Positions 13,977-20,612 of a DNA stretch of 21,472 nucleotides are shown here, piece by piece (position 1 is the first letter of the stretch; every line of letters begins with the position of its first letter). The notes under the pieces are model-generated. The model was not told the origin of the DNA. It made no database searches and saw nothing but the letters and a program-made list of their open reading frames with translations. Origin of the DNA: Caulobacteraceae bacterium (GTDB lineage Bacteria; Pseudomonadota; Alphaproteobacteria; Caulobacterales; Caulobacteraceae); contig CANGRP010000010.1 of the NCBI GenBank assembly GCA_947456005.1, positions 1 to 21,472 of the forward strand, read 5' to 3'. A program made the translations under genes and the position numbers.

Positions 13977-15329
13977 TCAGTCCGCCCGGTCCGAGTCCGG
14001 TCCCGCCCCACTGGCGGCGACCTCGATCCGCCAGTGGCTGACCAGGGTTGAGGAGACATTCTGGAACACCCTGAGCCGCACTGGAGACCCCTTCGGGACC
14101 TGGGGCGCCAGAACAGCGACGGCATAGACCCGGCCATCCGGGGCGGTCACCAGGCCGACATCGTTGAGCCCGAAGGTTTCGCCCCGGAAATCCTGGCCCG
14201 TGCCGGTCTTGTGGGCGGCGCGCCAGCCCGGCGACAGGCCCCCGCGAAGCCGCATGGGTCCGGTCTTCACCCGTCCAAGGGTCTGGAGGATGAAGTCCGA
14301 GGATTCAGGAGACAGAAGATCGCCACGGTGCAGGGCGGCAAGGGCGCGCACGACGCCGGCGGGGGTGGCGCCATCGTAGGGGCGCTCGACATAGGCTGTG
14401 ATGGAGGCGGCGCGCGCCTCGGGGTCCAGGCGCGCCCGGGCCGCCTCGAAGGCGCCGTAGGCGGTGAGGTCGGGGCTCCAGGTCAGACCGGCGATCCGGG
14501 ACTGGAGACGACGCTCATCCTCGGCCAGGCGAATACCGGACATGCCCCGGGACGTCAGGAAGGCCTGCACTGTCGCCGGCCCGCCGGCCAGGGCCATGAG
14601 CTTGTCATTGGCCGCATTGTCCGACTGGATCAGGGCGCGGCGGATCAGGTCCCGCAGAGTGGTCTCGAATATCCCGTTCTCGATCAGGTGGGTGACCGGC
14701 TGGTTGAAGACGCTCCGGTCGGCGTCCGTCAGGATCACGGTCTGGTCCAGGGACAACCGCCCGGAGTCGACCTGGTCCATCACGGTCAGCGCCACCCAGA
14801 GCTTGGAGACGCTTTGCTGGGGAAAGGCCTGGTCCCCGTGAGAGGCGGCGATCCAGCCGCTCTCGACGTCCATGACGGCGATCCCCACCGGCCGGCGGAA
14901 GCCGGGGTCCAGGCTGGCCAGCCGGGCGACGAGTTCAGGAGGCGGAGGAGGCGCCGGGCGAGAGGCGAGATCGCGGTCCCTCCTGGGCGGCGGAGGGGCG
15001 GGAACACCCCCGGCGGCGGGCCTGGCCGGCTCGAGAGTCCGGAACAGAGGGGAGGCGACAGCGATAGGGCCGGCGGTCACGAGCAGGGCCACGGAAAGGG
15101 TCGCCACTGGCCGCCGGAAACCCAGCAGGAGAGCTGAGACGCCCAGGTCCATGACGCCTTCCGGCAGGCGGCGCAGGGACCCTGGAAGGTTTCTCAGCAT
15201 CCGGACGACGGATGACGGGGCCAGCCAGATCAAGTCCGCGAGCCGCCAGAGGGGCTGCATCATGCGCCACCCCAGCCCGGGGGGCCGCGGCGATGGAGGC
15301 AGGACGAAACGAAGGCGAGGCTCGGACAT
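13977..15329 (-). CDS. Membrane-anchored class A beta-lactamase-like serine hydrolase
   Basis: The 450-residue protein has a cytoplasmic N-terminus and one membrane segment (about 75-95), then a Pro-rich linker (about 100-131) and a periplasmic penicillin-recognising domain. The catalytic set is complete: Ser173-x-x-Lys176 (SVSK), Ser236-Asp237-Asn238, and Lys374-Thr-Gly. ERRLQ at 272-276 lies where class A enzymes have ExxLN (Glu166-Asn170), with Gln in place of Asn. About 35 extra residues separate this from KTG relative to class A lactamases. PAGVVRALAALHRGDLLSPES and GWRAAHKTGTG also follow the class A pattern. It may hydrolyse beta-lactams or be a peptidoglycan-related esterase or amidase. 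The ATG at 15329 has GGAG only two bases away, and Met23 or Met24 are alternatives. It lies 49 bases after the efflux gene and has no terminator before the rplU promoter. Confidence 0.88.
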   Translation of the reverse strand: MSEPRLRFVLPPSPRPPGLGWRMMQPLWRLADLIWLAPSSVVRMLRNLPGSLRRLPEGVMDLGVSALLLGFRRPVATLSVALLVTAGPIAVASPLFRTLEPARPAAGGVPAPPPPRRDRDLASRPAPPPPPELVARLASLDPGFRRPVGIAVMDVESGWIAASHGDQAFPQQSVSKLWVALTVMDQVDSGRLSLDQTVILTDADRSVFNQPVTHLIENGIFETTLRDLIRRALIQSDNAANDKLMALAGGPATVQAFLTSRGMSGIRLAEDERRLQSRIAGLTWSPDLTAYGAFEAARARLDPEARAASITAYVERPYDGATPAGVVRALAALHRGDLLSPESSDFILQTLGRVKTGPMRLRGGLSPGWRAAHKTGTGQDFRGETFGLNDVGLVTAPDGRVYAVAVLAPQVPKGSPVRLRVFQNVSSTLVSHWRIEVAASGAGPDSDRAD

Positions 15330-15378
15330 ACTCCGTTTTTCAGCCCTGATCCGGGGCGCGCCGTCAACCCGCAGGGGG

Positions 15379-16317
15379 TCAGAGAAGGTCCAGACTGAGG
15401 CGGCTGACGCCTGGAAGGTCCTCGAGGGCCCGGCGGATCGCCTCCGGCGCCTCGGAATGCGGCGACTTCAGCGTGATGGAGACGGCGCTTCTCCCAGGCC
15501 CCGTTCTCCAGGCCCGGACCTCCCGGACGACAAGGCCGGAGGACTCCAGTCGGCGGGCGATCTCCGCCTCCAGGGCGGGATTCTGGCGGGCGTCCAGGAG
15601 GGCGGCGCCAGCGCGTCTCAGGATGGTTCCGGCGAAGTGGGCGATCAGGGCGGCCCCGATGAGCGCCATGACGGGATCCGCCCAGGCCCAGCCCAGGCGC
15701 CAGGCCGCCGCCAGCCCCGCCAGGGTGAGGGCGGCGACGACGGCGTCCGCCGTGACATGCAGATGCGCCGCCGAGAGGTTGATGTCTCCGGAGGCGCCGC
15801 GACGATCGGCCAGGGCCGGACGGAGAAGGGCCATGCAGGCCAGGTTGAGGACCAGGCCTCCGGCGGAGGCATAGAGGGCGGCCGGGTACTCGGGGACCTC
15901 CGGGTCGAGCAAGCGGGACACGCTTTCGGCGGCCAACCCCAGGGCCGCCAGGGCCAGGAGCATGGCGTTGGCGAAGGCGGCAAGGTCACCGATCCGGCCG
16001 GTTCCGTGGGCGAGCTGCGCATTGCCCTCATTCCGACGCGCCACCCAGTAGGCGGCTCCCGCCACGGCCAGGGCGGCGACATGGGCGCCGGAATGGGCGC
16101 CATTGGCCACCAGCGCCACGGAACCGAAGGCCAGGCCCGCCCCGACCTGCACCAGGGAGGCGAGGGCGACCAGCAGGGCGGCCATCCAGGTCCGCCGTTC
16201 GTTCCGGTGGAGGTCGACAGGGGCGCCGGGCTCTTCGGGTCGAGGGCCGGTGGAGGACACGAAGGGATCACCCTGAACGGAGGCGGGGGACGAAAACTGC
16301 ACCTGCGATACATGCAT
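15379..16317 (-). CDS. Cation diffusion facilitator, DmeF-like (Co/Ni/Zn efflux)
   Basis: This inner-membrane metal/proton antiporter of 312 residues resembles DmeF: NERRTWMAALLVAL, GSVALVANGAHSGAHVAAL, GTGRIGDLAAFANA and AAHLHVTADAVVAALTL. There are about six membrane helices (about 45-240) and a cytoplasmic C-terminal domain (about 245-312). Likely transport-site residues are Asn72/His75/His79 in the second helix and His187/Asp191 in the fifth; the Asn replaces an Asp I would expect in DmeF. The His-rich loop DmeF usually has between helices 4 and 5 is missing (residues 167-180 contain no His). No strong ribosome-binding site precedes the ATG at 16317, so a shorter N-terminus is possible. 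It diverges from the His-rich CobW-type GTPase, with 65 bp between the starts. Confidence 0.86.
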   Translation of the reverse strand: MHVSQVQFSSPASVQGDPFVSSTGPRPEEPGAPVDLHRNERRTWMAALLVALASLVQVGAGLAFGSVALVANGAHSGAHVAALAVAGAAYWVARRNEGNAQLAHGTGRIGDLAAFANAMLLALAALGLAAESVSRLLDPEVPEYPAALYASAGGLVLNLACMALLRPALADRRGASGDINLSAAHLHVTADAVVAALTLAGLAAAWRLGWAWADPVMALIGAALIAHFAGTILRRAGAALLDARQNPALEAEIARRLESSGLVVREVRAWRTGPGRSAVSITLKSPHSEAPEAIRRALEDLPGVSRLSLDLL

Positions 16318-16382
16318 GACGGGCGAGGACCAAGCCGGGTCCGAGGTTTCCCCCAGCCGTCCGAAGGTCTAGATGGGAGGCC

Positions 16383-17468
16383 ATGAGCCAGAAGACACCC
16401 GTCACCGTACTCACCGGCTACCTCGGCGCCGGCAAGACCACGCTCCTCAACCGGATCCTCTCGGAGGACCATGGCCGGCGCTATGCGGTCATCGTCAACG
16501 AGTTCGGGGAGGTGGGGATCGACAACGACCTCATCGTCGGCGCCGACGAGGAAGTCTTCGAGATGAATAACGGCTGCGTCTGCTGCACGGTCCGCGGCGA
16601 CCTGATCCGGGTGCTTTCGGGGCTCATGAAGCGCAAGGGCGGGTTCGACGCCATCATCGTCGAGACCACGGGCCTGGCCGACCCCGGACCGGTCGCTCAG
16701 ACCTTCTTCGTCGATGACGATGTCCGGGCGCGGACCGAACTGGACAGCGTGACGACCGTGGTCGACGCCCTGCACCTTCCCCTTCGCCTGGGGGACTCGA
16801 AGGAGGCGGTCGAGCAGATCGCCTTCGCCGACCAGATCATCCTGAACAAGACCGACCTGGTGACCGAGGCCCAGCTCCGGGACGTCGAGGCGCGGATTCG
16901 CCGCCTCAACCCCCTTGCGCCCATTCACCGGGCCCAGAGGTCCAATGTTCCCCTCGAGATGATCCTCGGCAGGGGCGGGTTCGACCTGGAACGGATCACG
17001 GAACTCCAGCCCGAGTTCCTGAATCCGGCGCACGGCGAGCCCGGGCATGTCCACGACGAGTCCTGCGACCACCATGGTCACGAGCACCATGATCACGACC
17101 ACCACGGGCATGAGCATCACGGGCACGACCATCACGACCACGAGCATTCGACCCGGGACCACGCCGCCGACGCCGGCATATCAAGCGTCTCGCTGACCTT
17201 TGACCGTCCGATGCACGGGACGCGGGTCAGCGCCTGGCTGAACGATGTACTCCAGACCCAGGGTCCGGACATCCTGCGCGCCAAGGGCATCCTCAGCGTG
17301 GCGGGGGAGGACCGGCGCCTGGTGTTCCAGGCGGTTCACATGATCCTGGAAGGCGACCTGCAGCGGCCCTGGCGAGACGATGAGCCCCGCATCTCACGCC
17401 TGGTCTTCATCGGCCGAAACCTTGACCCGGACGCCCTGAAAGCCGGCTTCGAGGCCTGCGCCGCCTGA
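16383..17468 (+). CDS. COG0523/CobW-family GTP-dependent metallochaperone
   Basis: This family of G3E GTPases inserts or delivers metals (Zn, Co, Ni) to client proteins. The 361-residue product shows Walker A GYLGAGKTT (12-20), the metal-binding CVCC motif (65-68) in NNGCVCCTVRGDL, EVGIDNDLIV, ETTGLADP and NKTD (155-158). A cluster of about 20 His lies between 217 and 260, followed by the CobW C-terminal domain (about 265-361). No cobalamin genes are nearby, so a zinc-type role (ZigA/YeiR-like) is likelier than CobW proper. GGGAGG two bases before the ATG supports the start. It diverges from the efflux gene. No clear Zur box is visible in the 65-bp gap. Confidence 0.92.
   Translation: MSQKTPVTVLTGYLGAGKTTLLNRILSEDHGRRYAVIVNEFGEVGIDNDLIVGADEEVFEMNNGCVCCTVRGDLIRVLSGLMKRKGGFDAIIVETTGLADPGPVAQTFFVDDDVRARTELDSVTTVVDALHLPLRLGDSKEAVEQIAFADQIILNKTDLVTEAQLRDVEARIRRLNPLAPIHRAQRSNVPLEMILGRGGFDLERITELQPEFLNPAHGEPGHVHDESCDHHGHEHHDHDHHGHEHHGHDHHDHEHSTRDHAADAGISSVSLTFDRPMHGTRVSAWLNDVLQTQGPDILRAKGILSVAGEDRRLVFQAVHMILEGDLQRPWRDDEPRISRLVFIGRNLDPDALKAGFEACAA
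17031..17162 (+). repeat. His-rich coding repeat inside the CobW-type gene
   Basis: About 44 codons encode 20 His interspersed with Asp, Glu and Gly (units such as HGHEHHDHDH and HGHEHHGHDH, residues 231-250). At DNA level this is an imperfect array of short CAC/CAT-GAC/GAG units. Such tracts bind Zn or Ni and often vary in length between strains. Confidence 0.85.
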
Positions 17469-17494
17469 CCCCGGCCAGCAGAAGGCTTCGGCAT

Positions 17495-17525
17495 TGAAAA
17501 AGCCCGCCCGGCAAGCCGGGCGGGC
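17495..17525 (-). terminator. Rho-independent terminator after exbD, shared with the convergent gene
   Basis: GCCCGCCCGG and CCGGGCGGGC (17502-17511 and 17516-17525) form a 10-bp stem around a CAAG loop. On the minus strand TTTTT follows at 17501-17497, ending exbD. On the plus strand only CCTTCC follows, so it would stop the CobW-type transcript less well. Confidence 0.85.
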
Positions 17526-17553
17526 CCTTCCATCCCCGACGGGGGGACGAAGA

Positions 17554-17982
17554 TCAGAGCTCTTCGTTGATCAGAGCGACCTGGAAATAGCCGTTCCCCT
17601 GCAGGGTGTTCATCACCTGCATGAAATCGCCGTAGCGGACGTCGCGGTTCGCGCGAATATAGACACGCTCCTGGGTCGGGTCCGGCTTGTCCAGCTTCCG
17701 GGCGAGATCGGCGGGGAGCGTGTCGATGGTCGTCGCCGACTCCCCGATGAAGATTCCGCCATCCTGGATGTTGATGACCGTCGGCTCCTCGGTCTTGGCC
17801 CCGGGCGGCGGCGGCACCGCCGGCGGCAGGTCAAGCTTGATGGACACCGTGGCGGCCGGGATCGCCACCATGAAGATGATGAGGAGCACCAGCATCACAT
17901 CGACGAAGGGCGTAACGTTGATCTCGCTGTTCTGGCCGAGATCGAAGCGTCCGCCGCCCCCGCCGCCAACCTTCGCACCCAT
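17554..17982 (-). CDS. exbD: ExbD/TolR-family biopolymer transport protein
   Basis: ExbD and ExbB form the inner-membrane proton motor that powers TonB (TolR does the same with TolQ). The 142-residue protein has a Gly-rich N-terminus (GGGGGGR), then EINVTPFVDVMLVLLIIFMV with the essential membrane Asp at residue 28, a single helix (about 25-45), a Pro-rich linker and a periplasmic domain. The frame continues upstream, but the ATG at 17982 is right: GGAAGGAA lies eight bases before it and the family N-terminus begins there. No ExbB or TonB gene is adjacent; it stands between the CobW-type gene (convergent) and the WD40 gene (divergent), with its own terminator. It may be an extra ExbD. A TolR identity is less likely without the Tol-Pal genes. 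Confidence 0.92.
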   Translation of the reverse strand: MGAKVGGGGGGRFDLGQNSEINVTPFVDVMLVLLIIFMVAIPAATVSIKLDLPPAVPPPPGAKTEEPTVINIQDGGIFIGESATTIDTLPADLARKLDKPDPTQERVYIRANRDVRYGDFMQVMNTLQGNGYFQVALINEEL

Positions 17983-18119
17983 GAAACATTCCTTCCCTTC
18001 AGGACGCCGCCAAGCGTCCGGCTGTGTTGAAAAACCCTTCGCCAATCGGATCGGGATTGTAAAGCCCCAACCCGACACACCCCCTCCCCTCGTCGGGCCG
18101 GCGAGGTTATGGAGGAGGG

Positions 18120-19091
18120 ATGACCCACGCATTTGAAGCCTTCGTGACCGCCGCCCTGTTCGACGCTTCCGGACGGGCCTGGTTCGCCCTCGGCGACGGG
18201 ACGGTCAGGCGCGAGGATGGCCTGACGATCGACACCCACCGGGGCGCGGTCCTCTGCGCTGCGGTGCACCCGACGGGGGTGGGCGTCCTGACCGGCGGTG
18301 ACGACGGCGTGTTGGCCTGGAGCCGGGAACCCGGCGCCGAGGTCCTGGAGACGAACCCCGGCCGCTGGATCGACGCGGTCACAACGAGCCCCGCCTCAGG
18401 CCTGATCGCCTGGGCCAGCGGAAGACAGGTCGAGGTGCGCGACGCCGCCGACCCTGACTTCCGGCGGAGCTTCGAGCACGAGAGGTCGGTGGCGGACCTG
18501 GCCTTCGACCCCAGGGGCCGGCGCCTGGCGGTGGCCACCTATGGCGGCGCCTGGCTGTGGTACGCCCGGATTGCAGAGCAGAAGCCCGAGATCCTGAAGT
18601 GGGCGGGCAGCCACATCGCCCTGGCCTGGAGCCCGGACGGCAAGTTCCTGATGAGCGCCATGCAGGAGAACCAGCTGCACGGCTGGCGCGTGGCTGACGA
18701 CAAGAACCTCAAGATGGGCGGTTATCCGGCCAAGGTGAAAAGTCTCGCCTTCCTGTCTCGAGGGCAGATGCTGGCCACCTCCGGCGCCAACGGGGTGGTG
18801 GTCTGGCCCTTTACGGGACCGGCGGGGCCCCTCGGCAAGCAGGCGGCCGAGGTTGGATACGATGAGACCGCTCTCGTCGCCCGGGTGGCCGGTGATCCGG
18901 GCTCCAAGCGGGTCGCGGCCGGCCTGGAGGACGGTCGGGTCTGGATTTGCGACCTGACCGGCCAACGCATCGACATGCTCAAGGCGGAGAAGGGCGAATC
19001 GATCTCGACCCTGGCCTTCAGCCGCGACGCCCGGCGCCTGGCCTGGGGCGACGAGGCCGGGGGCGCGGGGGTCTTCGACCTCCCAGCCTAG
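18120..19091 (+). CDS. WD40-repeat beta-propeller protein
   Basis: The 323-residue protein consists of repeated beta-propeller blades: THRGAVLCAAVHPTG-GVLTGGDDGVLAW, ERSVADLAFDPRGRRLAVATYGGAWLW, SHIALAWSPDGKFLMSAMQENQLHGW, AKVKSLAFLSRGQMLATSGANGVVVW and SISTLAFSRDARRLAWGDEAGG. I count about six or seven blades. No signal peptide, membrane helix or catalytic domain is seen, so it is probably a cytosolic scaffold. Its function is unknown. As I recall, such WD40 genes sit next to COG0523 GTPase genes in other alphaproteobacteria; here only exbD, on the other strand, separates them. GGAGGAGGG just before the ATG sets the start. Its TAG overlaps the nitroreductase stop by four bases (CTAG). Confidence 0.88.
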   Translation: MTHAFEAFVTAALFDASGRAWFALGDGTVRREDGLTIDTHRGAVLCAAVHPTGVGVLTGGDDGVLAWSREPGAEVLETNPGRWIDAVTTSPASGLIAWASGRQVEVRDAADPDFRRSFEHERSVADLAFDPRGRRLAVATYGGAWLWYARIAEQKPEILKWAGSHIALAWSPDGKFLMSAMQENQLHGWRVADDKNLKMGGYPAKVKSLAFLSRGQMLATSGANGVVVWPFTGPAGPLGKQAAEVGYDETALVARVAGDPGSKRVAAGLEDGRVWICDLTGQRIDMLKAEKGESISTLAFSRDARRLAWGDEAGGAGVFDLPA

Positions 19092-19747
19092 AAGCCGCGC
19101 AACTCTCCCCAGGCCTCGAAGGGATCGCGCGCCGAGCGCAGGGTGTTGATCGGCGCGGACTCATCGCGCCATCCCAGGGCCATGCCGGAAAAGAGCATGT
19201 GGTCGTCCGGCAGGCCGAGGATGTCGGCCACCGTCTTCGGGTAGCGCGCCCAGTACTCCTGGGCGCAGGTATCCAGGCCCTGTTCCAGGGCGAGCAGCAT
19301 GACGGTCTGCATGTACATGCCGACGTCCGACCACTGGGGCGGGCCGAGTTTCCTGTCGAGACAGAAGAAGAGGCCCACGGGCGCGCCGAACAGCTCGGTG
19401 TTCCGGGCGAGCTGACGCAGGCGGGCCGCCTTGTCCTCGCGCGGGATCCCGATCGTGGCGTAGAGGTCCTCGCCGTTCTGGAACCGCCGGGTCCGGAAGG
19501 GATCCCAGAGATTGGGCGGATAGACGTCGTACTCGGGCGCCTCGCCCAGGGGATTGGCCGCCGCTCGCGCCTTGAGGTCCTCCAGGGGAGCGCCCGCAAG
19601 GGCATAGACCTTCCAGGGCTGGAGATTGCCTCCCGAAGGCGCCCGGGCCGCCGCCTCAAGGAGCCCCCGCACCATCTCGGCGGAGGGGCGTTCGGGGCGA
19701 AAGGCCCGAATCGAGACCCGGCGTTCGACCGCTTCGCTGACCTTCAT
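19088..19747 (-). CDS. Nitroreductase-family flavoprotein
   Basis: The 219-residue protein belongs to the FMN-dependent nitroreductases, which use NAD(P)H to reduce nitroaromatics, quinones or enones. Marks are the FMN-binding RRVSIRAF (9-16), the ARAPSGGNLQPWKVY stretch (35-48), and SDVGMYMQTVMLLALEQGLDTCAQ, with a C-terminal glycine region (DHMLFSGMALGW). The native substrate is unknown. The frame runs on upstream for nearly 300 codons antisense to mtgA, but GGAGG five bases before the ATG at 19747 and the homology start there fix the gene. It is divergent from mtgA. Confidence 0.92.
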   Translation of the reverse strand: MKVSEAVERRVSIRAFRPERPSAEMVRGLLEAAARAPSGGNLQPWKVYALAGAPLEDLKARAAANPLGEAPEYDVYPPNLWDPFRTRRFQNGEDLYATIGIPREDKAARLRQLARNTELFGAPVGLFFCLDRKLGPPQWSDVGMYMQTVMLLALEQGLDTCAQEYWARYPKTVADILGLPDDHMLFSGMALGWRDESAPINTLRSARDPFEAWGELRGF

Positions 19748-19760
19748 GTCGACCTCCCTG

Positions 19761-19779
19761 GCGCCGGTCCCTCCGGCGC
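19761..19779 (-). other. Leader hairpin before the nitroreductase ribosome-binding site
   Basis: GCGCCGG and CCGGCGC form a 7-bp stem around a 5-base loop, ending just before the ribosome-binding site of the nitroreductase gene. It might affect translation. No ligand-binding fold is recognisable. Confidence 0.35.
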
Positions 19780-19793
19780 TTGCAGCTTGAAGG

Positions 19794-19821
19794 ACTATCA
19801 CCCAGGCGATGGGATTGTCAG
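19794..19821 (-). promoter_or_regulatory. Candidate promoter of the nitroreductase gene
   Basis: On the minus strand, CTGACA (19821-19816, 5/6 to consensus) and GATAGT (19799-19794, 4/6) are separated by 16 bases. They lie about 45-75 bp before the start codon. Confidence 0.4.
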
Positions 19822-19861
19822 CGCGTTTGCCTCGCGGCAGGCTTGGCCTATCCTCAGGCGC

Positions 19862-20584
19862 ATGGCGCGAGGCGACAGGATGGGCGGCCCCAGGGGACGG
19901 TGGCTTCGAAGACTTCTTGTTGCAGCCCTGTGCCTGTTCGTCGGCCTGCCCCTGGCCCTGGTGGCCGCCTACCGCTTCGTCCCGCCGCCGGTGACGATCC
20001 TGATGATCCAGAGGTCGCTGGAAGGAAAGGGCTTCTCCCGCACCTGGCGACCTCTCGACCAGATGTCGCCCGCCCTCATCCGCTCGGTGATCGCCGCCGA
20101 GGACGCCGGTTTCTGCGGCCACCAGGGCTTTGACTTCGAGGCCATGCAGGAGGCCTGGGCCCACAACGAGAGGTCGGACCGCGTCCGCGGGGGCTCGACC
20201 ATTAGCCAGCAGACCGCCAAGAACGTCTTCCTTTGGCCCCAGAGGTCCTATGTGAGGAAGGGACTCGAGGCAGGCTTCACCGTGCTGATCGAGGTCGGAT
20301 GGGGCAAGCGCCGGATCCTGGAGGTCTATCTCAACACCATTGAATGGGGGCCTGGCGTCTATGGCGCGGAAGCCGCCGCCCGGCGGAACTTCGGGGTGGG
20401 CGCCGATCGCCTGACGCCGGCCCAGGCGGCGCGCCTGGCCGCCATCCTTCCGAGCCCCCTGAAGTGGCGGGCGGCCAAACCGGGGCCATATGTTAAGCGT
20501 CGGTCCGGGCGGATCGGCGCAGCTGCGGGAACCGTCCGCCGGGATGGCCTGGCCGACTGCGTTCTCGCCACCCGCCCGCGCTGA
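19862..20584 (+). CDS. mtgA: Monofunctional biosynthetic peptidoglycan glycosyltransferase
   Basis: This GT51 enzyme polymerises lipid II into glycan strands at the outer face of the inner membrane. The 240-residue protein has one N-terminal membrane helix (about 17-38) and then the glycosyltransferase domain. Motif 1 is EDAGFCGHQGFD (80-91, catalytic Glu80), motif 2 GGSTISQQTAKN (110-121), and motif 3 about KRRILEVYLN, followed by EWGPGVYGAEAAARRNF. There is no transpeptidase domain, which separates it from bifunctional penicillin-binding proteins. The ATG at 19862 has only a weak AGG site; Met7 (19880), preceded by AGG, is an alternative. The gene ends 28 bp before ald with no terminator, so the two may be cotranscribed. 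Confidence 0.95.
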   Translation: MARGDRMGGPRGRWLRRLLVAALCLFVGLPLALVAAYRFVPPPVTILMIQRSLEGKGFSRTWRPLDQMSPALIRSVIAAEDAGFCGHQGFDFEAMQEAWAHNERSDRVRGGSTISQQTAKNVFLWPQRSYVRKGLEAGFTVLIEVGWGKRRILEVYLNTIEWGPGVYGAEAAARRNFGVGADRLTPAQAARLAAILPSPLKWRAAKPGPYVKRRSGRIGAAAGTVRRDGLADCVLATRPR

Positions 20585-20612
20585 CGCCGGAGCTTCCAAG
20601 AGGAGATGCAAG

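Noticed and set aside
16318..16382. Zur or other metal-regulator box between the efflux and GTPase genes
   Set aside because: I looked for an AT-rich palindrome of the Zur type and found none.
15645..17162. 505-codon minus-strand frame across the CobW and efflux genes
   Set aside because: The sequence is the shadow of two well-supported genes, and its Val/Met-rich start is the antisense of the His-rich tract.
17031..17162. The His-codon array as a CRISPR or tandem repeat element
   Set aside because: The units are short, in frame and code for a metal-binding His tract within a conserved protein. There are no spacers.
18947..20584. 545-codon plus-strand frame that would fuse an N-terminal half to MtgA
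   Set aside because: Only the part from 19862 matches a protein family. The earlier part is out of frame with the WD40 gene and antisense to the nitroreductase, so it is read-through of a stop-poor frame.
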